Assembly (NCBI RefSeq): GCF_009208565.1
Contig: NZ_WFLK01000008.1
Location: 186,001-250,000 of the forward strand
From: Janthinobacterium aquaticum
GTDB taxonomy: Bacteria; Pseudomonadota; Gammaproteobacteria; Burkholderiales; Burkholderiaceae_D
Length of the DNA stretch: 64,000 bases
Direction of reading: 5' to 3'
Shown: positions 27,484 to 36,300 of the stretch, one piece after another
How the letters are laid out: each line of letters begins with the position of its first letter
How positions within the stretch are numbered: the first letter of the stretch is position 1
Made by a program: the position numbers and the translations under genes
Notes under the pieces: generated by a model
The model's input: only the letters and a program-made list of their open reading frames with translations
Database searches by the model: none
What the model was told of the DNA's origin: nothing

Positions 27484-28006
27484 AGGATGAATAAACAGGC
27501 TGAGCATGATAATGCGCTGCACTGAAACAGGGCGTGGCGGGCAGCGGCAAGTTGGGAGATAGTACTAGTAATTGCCAACTCAGGCCTGCACGAATGGCAA
27601 CCTCGGCAGATGTTTCAACCCTTGCCTCGCTTGTCAAGAAAAACCAAAAATGCGGCTAAATCGCCGATTTAGCCGCTGTATTGTGGCTGATTAGCCACTA
27701 GTGAGTGAATTCTGTTATTGATTGGATATTTTGCATAACAATATTCTTGCTGCGCATAAGGGGCTTGAATTAAATTGGCGCCTTGCTGAACGTCGGCGTC
27801 ATCAGACATCTGAAGATGCGGCCTGGAACGCTGTCACCTCGAATCGTGGCGGCAGAGCAGAGCCAATGATGCCGGGAGTGGGGACACATCCGCTCGCGCA
27901 GACGCACCAGAAAAGTGCAAAAAAGAAGACGCGCCGCAAAGAACATGCCGGAGACAGTTTGCTAGACAGATTTCGCGATTCTTTTTTATAACCTCTGGAA
28001 AACATC
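27484..28006. other. Non-coding region between hybrid kinase and TonB receptor
   Basis: About 520 bases without a convincing gene. An 89-codon frame at 27722-27991 has no ribosome site, an irregular composition and no recognisable motif. The stretch carries the divergent promoters, a pair of adjacent hairpins at 27652-27698, and an imperfect AGTTGG/CCAACT dyad around 27550-27580. Confidence 0.5.
27652..27698. repeat. Two adjacent hairpins with the theme GGCTAAATC / GGCTGATT
   Basis: An 11-base perfect stem (GCGGCTAAATC with GATTTAGCCGC, 3-base loop) is followed seven bases later by a 6-base stem (GTGGCT with AGCCAC, loop GATT). Read on the minus strand, the first stem runs into two T tracts, so it could end a leftward transcript. 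No leftward gene is seen to the right. Confidence 0.5.
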
Positions 28007-30244
28007 ATGATCAAAATGTCCAAGATGCACAAGCGTCTGTGCGCCAAAAGCGCCGCCATGCTGGCGTTGTCAGCAGCCCTGCCAATTGGCTCGGCTTACG
28101 CTGACGAGGCTGCCGCTGCCGCCGACACGGCGCCTGCGGCCAGCCAATTGGAAACCGTGACCGTTACCGCACAGCGCCGCAAGGAAAATATCCGTGACGT
28201 GCCTGTGTCCGTGTCGTCGCTGACGCCGCAAAAGCTGGACGTCATCGTCTCCGGCGGCCAGGACATCCGCATGCTGGCCGGCAAAGTGCCGAGCCTGAAC
28301 GTGGAGTCGTCGAACGGCCGCACCTTTCCGCGCTTTTACATCCGCGGCTACGGCAATACCGACTTCAATATTTTTGCATCGCAACCTGTCTCGCTGATCT
28401 ACGACGACGTGGTCCAGGAAAATCCGATCCTGAAGGGCTATCCGATTTTTGACGTGGCCAACGTGGAAGTATTGCGCGGCCCGCAAGGCACGCTGTTCGG
28501 CCGCAACACGCCAGCCGGCGTGGTCAAGTTCGAGTCGGCCAAGCCGAACCTGGACAAGGTCGAAGGCTATTACAGCGGCTCGATCGCTACCCATAACACC
28601 GTCAACGTCGAAGGCGCTGTCAACGTGCCGTTGAGCAAAGAGTGGGCAATGCGCGTATCGACCCTGCGCCAGCACCGCGACGACTATGTCGACAACACCT
28701 TTACCGGCCAGAAAGATGCGCTGGACGGCTACAACGAACACGCCGAACGCGTGCAAGTGCTGTACGCCCCGAACACCACCTTCAATGCACTGTTCAACGT
28801 GCATCAGCGTAGCACCGCCGGCAGCGCGCGCGTGTTCTACGCCAACATGATCAAGCAAGGCACCAACGACATCGTCGACGGCTTCGATCCGAACAAATCG
28901 AACACCAACGCGCCGAACTTCCAGCATCTGCAAACCAACGGTGCCAGCGCCCGCCTGAGCTGGGACCTGGACGGCGTGAAACTGTACTCGATCACCGGCT
29001 TCGAGCGCGTCGGCAGCTATCTGTCGCACGGCGATATCGACGGCGGCGCACCGAATGGTCCTGGCGTCATTCCGTTCCAGGTTGAAACGGCCGGCGGCAT
29101 TACCAGCGTGAAACAGTACTCGCAAGAATTCCGCGCCGAGTCGAAAAACGCCGGTCCGATGAACTGGCAAGCAGGCGTGTACTACTTCAACGAAGACGCC
29201 AACGGTTTCTCCGACACCTTCGACACCACTACCCACGTGCTGGCGTCGCACCTGGCCAGCCGCCAGAAAAACAGCGCCTGGGCAACTTTTGCTTCGGCAA
29301 ACTATGCGGTCAATGACGCCTTCATGGTGCGCGCCGGCATCCGCTACACCAAGGACAAGAAAGACTTCGATACGGTGCAGGCCGACCGCGTCGTGCAGGT
29401 CAATCCGACCAGCGCCGATGTCAGCAAATCGAAGGTCAACTGGGATCTGAGCGGTACCTACAAGTACACCAAGGACGTGAGCTTCTACGGCCGTGTTGCA
29501 ACCGGTTTCCGTGCTCCAAGTATTGCACCAGCCAGCACCAGCGTGCCAGTCACGGTCGCCGATGCCGAAACCATCACGTCCTATGAAGCTGGCGTCAAGG
29601 CCGACCTGTTCGACCGTCGCGCCCGCGTGGCCTTCAGCGTGTATGACTACCAGGTCAAGAACCAGCAACTGACGGTGGTCGGTGGCACCTCGAACGTGAC
29701 GCGCCTGATCAATGCCGCCAAGACTAACGGCCGCGGCGCTGAACTGGAGCTGGAAGGTTTCGTGACGCCAAGCTTGAAACTGTCGCTGGGCGGCAGCTAC
29801 AACTTTACCGAAATCAAGGATCCTAGCCTGTCGATCGCCACCTGCAACCCGCTGCGTTGCACCGTGACCGATCCGAAGAATGCTGCCGGCAACGCCATTA
29901 TCGATGGCAATCCGCTGCCGCAAGCACCGAAGTGGACCGTGATGGCCAATGGCCGTTATTCGATCCCGATGGAAAACGGCGAGTTCTACGTCTACAGCGA
30001 CTGGACCTACCGCAGCGACATCAACTTCTTCCTGTATGAAGCCAAGGAGTTCACCGGCAAGGCGATGGTCGAAGGCGGCCTGCGCGTCGGTTACATCTGG
30101 AACGATGGCAAGTATGAAGTGGCTGCATTCGGCCGCAACATTACCGATACCAAGCGCATTACCGGCGCCATCGACTTCAACAACCGTACCGGCTTTATCA
30201 ACGAGCCACGCCAGTTCGGCGTCCAGTTCAAGGGCAACTTCTAA
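28007..30244 (+). CDS. TonB-dependent outer-membrane receptor
   Basis: A 745-residue receptor. Residues 1-32 are a signal peptide ending AYA. A TonB-box-like segment (ETVTVTAQRR) leads into the plug domain (NIRDVPVSVSSLTP, VLRGPQGTLFGRNTPAGVV). The beta-barrel fills the rest and ends with an aromatic strand (RQFGVQFKGNF), as outer-membrane assembly requires. The N-terminal signalling domain of FecA-type transducers is absent. The ligand is unknown; siderophores, oligosaccharides or other large nutrients are all possible. It is transcribed alone, with a strong terminator after it, and there is no neighbouring sigma factor, TonB or transporter gene. Confidence 0.92.
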   Translation: MIKMSKMHKRLCAKSAAMLALSAALPIGSAYADEAAAAADTAPAASQLETVTVTAQRRKENIRDVPVSVSSLTPQKLDVIVSGGQDIRMLAGKVPSLNVESSNGRTFPRFYIRGYGNTDFNIFASQPVSLIYDDVVQENPILKGYPIFDVANVEVLRGPQGTLFGRNTPAGVVKFESAKPNLDKVEGYYSGSIATHNTVNVEGAVNVPLSKEWAMRVSTLRQHRDDYVDNTFTGQKDALDGYNEHAERVQVLYAPNTTFNALFNVHQRSTAGSARVFYANMIKQGTNDIVDGFDPNKSNTNAPNFQHLQTNGASARLSWDLDGVKLYSITGFERVGSYLSHGDIDGGAPNGPGVIPFQVETAGGITSVKQYSQEFRAESKNAGPMNWQAGVYYFNEDANGFSDTFDTTTHVLASHLASRQKNSAWATFASANYAVNDAFMVRAGIRYTKDKKDFDTVQADRVVQVNPTSADVSKSKVNWDLSGTYKYTKDVSFYGRVATGFRAPSIAPASTSVPVTVADAETITSYEAGVKADLFDRRARVAFSVYDYQVKNQQLTVVGGTSNVTRLINAAKTNGRGAELELEGFVTPSLKLSLGGSYNFTEIKDPSLSIATCNPLRCTVTDPKNAAGNAIIDGNPLPQAPKWTVMANGRYSIPMENGEFYVYSDWTYRSDINFFLYEAKEFTGKAMVEGGLRVGYIWNDGKYEVAAFGRNITDTKRITGAIDFNNRTGFINEPRQFGVQFKGNF

Positions 30245-30287
30245 GCCCGTTTGCAGGTGCCGGCCCTGGTGGCTGGCGCCTGATTCG

Positions 30288-30324
30288 AACCCGCTGCCGG
30301 CATTGCGCCGCAGCGGGTTTTTTT
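30288..30324 (+). terminator. Rho-independent terminator of the TonB receptor gene
   Basis: A 10-base perfect stem (AACCCGCTGC with GCAGCGGGTT) is followed by seven T residues. The T tract lies only on the plus strand and abuts the 3' end of gluQRS. Confidence 0.85.
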
Positions 30325-31243
30325 ATGCGCGCGCAGGCAAGCGCGACAGCAATTGCGCCCAGGCCGGCACGGCCGCGCGCCAGAAGGCCTCGATATTGCT
30401 GGCGCTCACATCCAGGCCCAGAAAGCGCGCAGCAGGTAGCAACGCCTGTTGCAGCAAGGTTGAAGGCGCCGCGCCGGTGTCAAAAGCTGCGGCCCCCGTT
30501 TGTTTGGACAGCTTCTCGCCCGATTCGTTCACTACCATCGGCACATGCATGAAGCGCGGGGGCGGCAAGCCCAGCACATCTTGCAGATACAACTGGCGTG
30601 GCGTGGAGTCGAGCAGGTCGGCGCCGCGCACCACATCGGTGACGCCTTGCTCGGCATCATCAACCACCACCGCCAGCTGATAGGCCCAGAAACCGTCGCC
30701 GCGCAGCACCACAAAGTCGCCCACGTCGCGCCCCAGGTCCTGCTGCTGCCAGCCTTGCCAGCGGTCATCAAAACCAAGCACGCCAGCAGACGCATCGGGG
30801 ACCCGCAAGCGCCACGCACGCGCCTCCTTACCCGCCGCCAGGCCATGCCGGCACGTGCCCGGATACACCGCCACGCCATGCCCGGCAACGCCGGCACGCA
30901 GATTCGAATCAGCAATCTCCTTGCGCGAGCAGCCGCATGGATACACCAGCCCCGCCTGCTGCAACTGCTGCAGCGCCGCCTCGTACAGCGGCAGCCGGCG
31001 GCTCTGCCACGTCGCCTCGCCATCCCACTGCATGCCGCAACGCTGCAAACTGGCCAGTATCGACGCATCAGCACCTTCGACATTGCGGTCGTAATCGAGA
31101 TCTTCAATGCGCAGCAGCCAAGCGCCATGGTGCACTTTTGCATCCAGATAACTGGCCATGGCGGCCACGAGGGAGCCCATGTGCAATGGGCCTGAAGGGG
31201 AGGGGGCGAAGCGGCCGGTGTAGGGAGTGGGGCTGATGGTCAT
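30323..31243 (-). CDS. gluQRS: Glutamyl-Q tRNA(Asp) synthetase
   Basis: A 306-residue paralogue of the glutamyl-tRNA synthetase catalytic core that attaches glutamate to queuosine at position 34 of tRNA-Asp. The HIGH-like motif is PLHMGSL (residues 19-25), the ATP loop is EKLSKQ, and the zinc site CGCSRKE...CRHG (family YPCxC...YxxxC) is present. The anticodon-binding domain of true GluRS is absent, which fixes the identity. It lies at the border of the AT-rich Rhs island: composition changes sharply just upstream of its start. Confidence 0.95.
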   Translation of the reverse strand: MTISPTPYTGRFAPSPSGPLHMGSLVAAMASYLDAKVHHGAWLLRIEDLDYDRNVEGADASILASLQRCGMQWDGEATWQSRRLPLYEAALQQLQQAGLVYPCGCSRKEIADSNLRAGVAGHGVAVYPGTCRHGLAAGKEARAWRLRVPDASAGVLGFDDRWQGWQQQDLGRDVGDFVVLRGDGFWAYQLAVVVDDAEQGVTDVVRGADLLDSTPRQLYLQDVLGLPPPRFMHVPMVVNESGEKLSKQTGAAAFDTGAAPSTLLQQALLPAARFLGLDVSASNIEAFWRAAVPAWAQLLSRLPARA

Positions 31244-31331
31244 GCGACGGATTAATGGTTTTCTTACGGACGCTGAATAATAACTGAAATTTTTTGATCA
31301 TCAACGATGCTTTAAATGCAAGTGCCCGTAA

Positions 31332-31709
31332 TCATGTTTCATAGATACATACCTTGTTACCCATGGGGTCTTGTATCGTTAAAAAGCTTGCATAAGGCGC
31401 TTCTACATAATTAATAAAATATTTGCTTCCACTTAGTTGTTCTTTTATCGCATCTATGTTATCAGTTGGAATGGTAAATAAATATCTGGACCCACCAGGG
31501 GATCCAATATTGTTCTTTTCAATTTCATTTTGTGGGTAGGAAAATTCAACTTCAAGATTTTTTGCTATCTTGTGAATAAGGACATTTCTGTTGGTGGCAA
31601 AGTTTTTATTATATTTAAATTTCTCTTCAAAGTTAAAATTTTTGATATAAAATTCTTTTGCTTGATCTGGATTTAAGGAGATAATCGTTATGTAAATATT
31701 TCTATCCAT
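31332..31709 (-). CDS. VOC/glyoxalase-like protein, AT-rich
   Basis: A 125-residue protein with the beta-alpha-beta-beta-beta pattern of the vicinal-oxygen-chelate fold: IYITIISLNPDQAKEFYIKNF at the start, and LTIQDPMGNKVCIYE at the end, where a metal-ligand Glu usually sits in such families. The gene is much richer in A+T than gluQRS or the Rhs core, and matches the two immunity-type genes next to it. It could be a passenger carried in with an Rhs tip. Its substrate is unknown. Confidence 0.7.
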   Translation of the reverse strand: MDRNIYITIISLNPDQAKEFYIKNFNFEEKFKYNKNFATNRNVLIHKIAKNLEVEFSYPQNEIEKNNIGSPGGSRYLFTIPTDNIDAIKEQLSGSKYFINYVEAPYASFLTIQDPMGNKVCIYET

Positions 31710-31855
31710 AGTATTTATTTTAATTTAATTAATGGCCTCATGTTTTATTCTTGAATAAAAGTCATGTAGTGCTTTTTCCAGTTCAAGAGTAAATTAGTAT
31801 GAATATTTAAATTTATTTTTGTATTTTAGAATGAATTTATTTCTAATTTATGTGA

Positions 31856-32272
31856 TTATATTTTGTATTGTAAAATTAATGTTGATAAGCAAGTTTTAAT
31901 GTCATAAAAGATTTTGATTGTAAAATCTAAAAAATAAAAAATTATTTCGCTTTGAGTGTATTCAATATTTTTTGGTGTAGATGACTTTATAATTAATCTG
32001 GCAATCTTTATATTTTTTATTGTGCGAATAGGTATTTTTTCTTCATTTATAAAATTTATAAAAATATATTTTATTTTTCCATTCTCTTTTTCAATAAAAA
32101 TATTTTCAATAAAAAAATCTCTGTAATAATTACCTACTGCCCCGCTGTATTTTTCGAAATTTCCTTTTTTTTCCTTTTTGAAATTTTCCACATTGAATGA
32201 ATTGCATATTGATAAAAATTTAATTTTTTGAATTTTTAATATTTTATTTTCAATACATAATACTTTTTTCAT
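31856..32272 (-). CDS. Orphan immunity-type protein, AT-rich
   Basis: A 138-residue Lys/Ile/Phe-rich cytoplasmic protein with no recognised family. Its extreme A+T content and size match immunity genes carried behind Rhs toxins. It starts 39 bases after the remnant of a second toxin C-terminus (32312-32440), so it is probably the immunity gene of that lost toxin. There is no signal peptide, so its target would be cytoplasmic. Identified from position and composition only. Confidence 0.5.
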   Translation of the reverse strand: MKKVLCIENKILKIQKIKFLSICNSFNVENFKKEKKGNFEKYSGAVGNYYRDFFIENIFIEKENGKIKYIFINFINEEKIPIRTIKNIKIARLIIKSSTPKNIEYTQSEIIFYFLDFTIKIFYDIKTCLSTLILQYKI

Positions 32273-32311
32273 AATTTATTTTGATTTTAAACTGTACCTT
32301 GATTCAATTTT

Positions 32312-32440
32312 TTATTTTTTAGAATGGTCAATAAAAATTTTCGTTCCGCCTCTTGAAGCATATCTCTCATTTCTAGAGGTTGCGCTCACTGCCACACAAA
32401 TGCTATCTCTAACAGTATCTTCTGAGCTATTTTTTGCGTA
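32312..32440 (-). pseudogene. Remnant of a displaced Rhs toxin C-terminus
   Basis: Immediately downstream of the current immunity gene the minus strand holds an open stretch of about 40 codons without a start, ending in TAA at 32312-32314. It reads as the end of a toxin domain: it contains DSICVAVSATSRNERYASRGG and then TKIFIDHSKK. The same spacing of ICVA, Asn, aromatic, GG and T is seen near the end of the present Rhs toxin (EDICVAKGAALANKQF, then AGGATQYYV). So this is probably the tail of an older, related tip that was cut off when the present tip and immunity gene were inserted. Confidence 0.55.
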
Positions 32441-32441
32441 T

Positions 32442-32852
32442 CTAGTTAATTATCAAAAATTCTATATCGTTTAAGATTTCCGTTATTTCCTCATTGCAAT
32501 AATGGGGGTCATTTAACAACCTCCATTTTGTTCCTTTAATATTTTTGTTTTCTTTTTTAAACCCTTTTCTCAGTTTTACAACTATGCTTCCATTTTGTGG
32601 CCAATTAGAACTATTTATGCTTATGATTGAGTTTCCAGATTTTAATTCCTCTAGCAATATGCACAATAAATTGTAAGGAAGCTTTTTAATTTCTGCCACC
32701 CATGGTGAATTTTTTGTTTCATTATTTTCAATGCCGCTTATAATTTTTTTGTTTTCTAAATTTATATTTTTTTCATTTTCAGGTTGAGCCGGTATGAAAT
32801 CATATAAAGGATTTATCAAGCTTCCATTGTTTTTCCATTGGTTTTTTTTCAT
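32442..32852 (-). CDS. Immunity protein of the Rhs toxin (probable)
   Basis: A 136-residue AT-rich cytoplasmic protein beginning MKKNQWKNNGS. The ATG lies one base after the rhs stop codon, the expected position of a cognate immunity gene; a longer in-frame start would lie inside rhs and is less likely. It is rich in Asn, Lys and Ile, with a hydrophobic middle (LPYNLLCILLEELKSG) and a C-terminal EEITEILNDIEFLIIN helix. No known immunity family is recognised. Function is inferred from its position. Confidence 0.65.
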   Translation of the reverse strand: MKKNQWKNNGSLINPLYDFIPAQPENEKNINLENKKIISGIENNETKNSPWVAEIKKLPYNLLCILLEELKSGNSIISINSSNWPQNGSIVVKLRKGFKKENKNIKGTKWRLLNDPHYCNEEITEILNDIEFLIIN

Positions 32853-32853
32853 T

Positions 32854-33312
32854 TTAAATATTTCTCTTTTTTCCTGGTGTGAGTTTTCCGATATCTGTTG
32901 GTGACACATAGTACTGTGTAGCGCCACCCGCCCCGAATTGCTTATTTGCCAGCGCTGCGCCTTTTGCAACACAAATATCTTCATTTACCCGGTAAGCTTG
33001 CACTTGTGTTCTCATCGCTCTTGGGTTGCCATTACTATCTTTTCCTGCTGTAACCTGTGTTAAATCATGATACCGGACTACGTTTCCTGCTGCTTTTATC
33101 AACGTATGATTAGTTACTCCGAAACCCGGAGCGCTACCTGGTGTGAGTGAGTATAATATTGTTCCTTTTTTTAATACCATATTTTTATACGAGTCTACAA
33201 ACGCATAGGGATTGTTGGGATAATTAGACGTTCCTTGCATTGCCATGGCCTCTAAATCCGGCCTTTTTCCTATGCATGGATTACACGGCGAATTTTTAGG
33301 ACATTTTTGGCT
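32854..33312 (-). other. Rhs toxin tip, possible NAD-targeting (TNT-like) domain
   Basis: The 152 residues after DPLGL. After a short Cys-rich linker (QKCPKNSPCNPC) comes a domain with KKGTILYSLTPG, a basic RAMRTQVQAYRV segment, EDICVAKGAALANKQFG and a C-terminal AGGATQYYV. A Gly-rich loop followed by Gln-aromatic near the end, with an early GT-x-LYR/S strand, resembles the TNT-type NAD glycohydrolase and related ADP-ribosyl-type toxins. The match is by eye and weak. The toxin nature is well supported by position; the activity is a guess. Confidence 0.4.
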
Positions 33313-36300
33313 TAGACCTAACGGATCCACCCATGATGTGGGAGCTGGGCAATACGCATAATTATTGATTCCGCCCAGTAATCCAATAGGGTCTTGAGAG
33401 AAAAATATTGCGCAATTGGCGTCATAATATCTATATCTATTATAAAATATTCCTGTTTCTATATCTTCATATTGCCCTTGAAACCGAAGCGGTTGAAAAA
33501 TACGATTTTCTTCGATTTCAGATATTGTCCCCCACGCGCTGTAGCGAGCTTTCCAAATCATTTCTCCCTGCTTGTTGACCACTTCATGCGGAGTGCCAAG
33601 ATGATCGCAGTTGTAGTAAAGAATTTGGTCTTGCTTAGTTTTTTGGCTTGTTCTCTTCTCAATGCTTTGTAACGCTAATAGGTGGACCGCTGCACTACTC
33701 ATTTCTTCAGTAAACTTAGCCGCCTGCAATTTGACGTTCGATTGTTTGATTGGTAAATCCCAAGCTCCTTGGTGTGATAGATGAAGAGTTTGTTGAGTAC
33801 CATGGTAGCCACCTTCCGAAGCGATCCGAGCTATTGGCACAAAGCTATCTGGTTCGTAGATATACGAGACCGTGCCATGCAACGTAAGTTCCTGTGCTAA
33901 TACGTCGCCATCCCATACAAAGAGCGTTGTAATGGTGCTGTTGTTGATAGGCGGATCGGTAGCAATATCCTGACGATTCCCCCATTGCTCCACAGCTACA
34001 CGCTTGGCAATACGTCGGCTGAAGGCATCGTAAAAGTACTGCGCGTGATGCCGTGTGCGACCTTCTTTCCGGGTAGCGAAGCTGATACGGTTCTCAGCGT
34101 CATATTCAAGCTGCAAGTCGCTCCAGCTCGCTTCGCGGCCGGGTGGCTGGACGCGTTTGCGAATGGTGTTGCCTTGCTCGTCGTAGTCGTAACGGATATC
34201 GCCGTACTGTTCGAGCCGGTCGCCCTTGACGGCGGAGAGCGTGCCATCGCTGGCGGGGGCGACCATATTGCCAGCCGGATCGAAGGCAAACCGCTCCACC
34301 AGTCCGGGCTGGATTGCCGACAGCAGTTGTCCTATCGGGTCATACGTATAGTGCAGATTGCCGAGCGGGCCAGTCGGTGTATTGCCGGTCTGGATGATGG
34401 TGACGAGGTTGCCGACTGCGTCGTAGTCGAAGCGGCGTTCGCGCAGTGGCGATGGGGCATCGGGGTCGCGTGCCAGTGTCATGCGCGCCAGCCGCTGCTG
34501 GCGGTCGTACTGGCGGGTGGCAATCAGGCCGCTGTTGCCCAGGCGGCGCAGCTTTTCGCGGTGCAGGCTGTCTCGTTCGACGTCGACCACCGTGCGGCCA
34601 TGCCACAGCACGCCGTGCCAGTGGCCGGCGCCGTAACGCAGGATGTCGATGCGGCGGCCATTGGGTAGCACGGTCTGGATACGGTTGCCCAGTTCATCAT
34701 AGGCGTGCGTCATAATGAAGCTGGCATCGGGCTGGCGCGGCGCGTTGGGCATGCGGCCGGGGGCTGGCAGCGTTTGCAGGAAGCAGGCGCTGCGCTCTTC
34801 AATCAACTGGCCGCGCGCATCGTGCAGGTAGCGCTGCTCGGCTTGCGGCGACGATACGGCAATCAGCCGGCTCAGGCAGTCATAGGCGTAGCGCGTGATG
34901 CCGTCGGCGGTGGTCTTGGCGACCAGGCGTTTTAATGCATCGTGCACGAGCTCGGTACGCTGGCTGCCGCTCTGGCTGGCGCTCAGGTTGCCGGCCTGGT
35001 CGTAACTGTATTCGGTCAGCTTGCCGTCAAAGCCGGTTTCCGACGCCAGCCAGCCTTCGGCGTGATAGGTCAGCATGTAGCTCTCGCCCTTGGCATTGAT
35101 CAGCTCGACCAGCTGCAGCGCGCCGTCATAGCGATAGCGCAGGACCTGGCCGATGGCGTCCGTGCGTTGCACCGGCAAGCCCTGGCCGTTGTATTGATAG
35201 CGCGTGGCGTGTCCTGCGGCGTCGAGATGCGTCAGCAAATTGCCGTCGGCATCGTATTCAAACTGCTCGCCAGCGCCGTCGCCACCCTTGATGCCGGTCA
35301 GGCGGCCGAGGACGTCGTAGGCATAGTGCGTGACGTGCTCCTGCGCATCGAATACCGCGCTGAGCCGTCCTTGCCGGTCGTAGTGGTAGCGGCTACTGTA
35401 GCCCGAGCAATCGGTATGGCGTACCAGTTGCCCCTTGCCGTTGTATTGCAGATGTTGGTGACCACCTTTCGCATCGATGACTTCGATCAACTGGCCCTGT
35501 GCATCATAACGATAACTGGTGGTGTGGCCGAGCACATCGGTTTGCGTCAGCAGGCGACCGCTGTCGTCATAGCCGCGGCGGCTGCCATGCCCCAGCGCGT
35601 CCGTGATCAGAATCGGCTGGTTGTGCTCGCCGTAGTCGATGCTGTAGCGGTTGCCCAGCGCATCGACACTGCTGACCAGGTTGCCTTGCTGGTCGTAGGC
35701 ATGGCGGGTGGCGGCGCCATTGGCATCGATCTCGGCCAGCAGCATGCCGTCGCGGTCCCATTCGCGCCGACCCAGCGACGTCGCACCGGCGCCGTCATTG
35801 ATGTCATTGATACGGCGCACATCGGTCGCCAGCCAGTTGGCATCAAAGGTGTACTCGAGCACGCCGCCGTTCTCGGACACACGGGTAGTGTCAGGGTCGA
35901 TATAGTCGATGCGGGTCAGTTCGCTGCCGTCGAGTGCGCGGGTAAGGGTGGCGCGTGCCTGGTAGCTGTTGTCGAGCGTGATTGGATAGCGTTGGTCGTG
36001 CGCCAGTCCACGCCAGCTGGCGCGCAGGGCATCCAGGCTGATCCATTCCAGGGCATAGACAAAACCGGTATGGCTGCTGCACGCTGTCAGCAGATGGTGC
36101 TGGTAGCTATAGCTGCGGCTGTCGCCAGCCAGATTGCTCTGGCGCACCAGGTTATAACGGCGTGGCTCAGGCACGGGCGTTGTGGCAGTTTCGCTGGCGT
36201 AGTCGTAGCGCACATGGCACAGCCGGCTGCCATCGTCACCAAGTTCTTCGATGCGTTCGATGCGTGGCGCCTCGCCAGCTTGCTGCTCGCCGCAGATGGC

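Noticed and set aside
24424..27525. Long plus-strand frames across the hybrid kinase
   Set aside because: Antisense shadows of a gene whose PAS, HisKA, ATPase and receiver motifs are all intact.
27722..27991. An 89-codon frame before the TonB receptor
   Set aside because: No ribosome site, no recognisable motif, Lys/Arg/His-rich random-looking composition.
28070..29923. A 617-codon minus-strand frame opposite the TonB receptor
   Set aside because: Codon-bias shadow; the receptor frame has the signal peptide, plug and C-terminal barrel strand.
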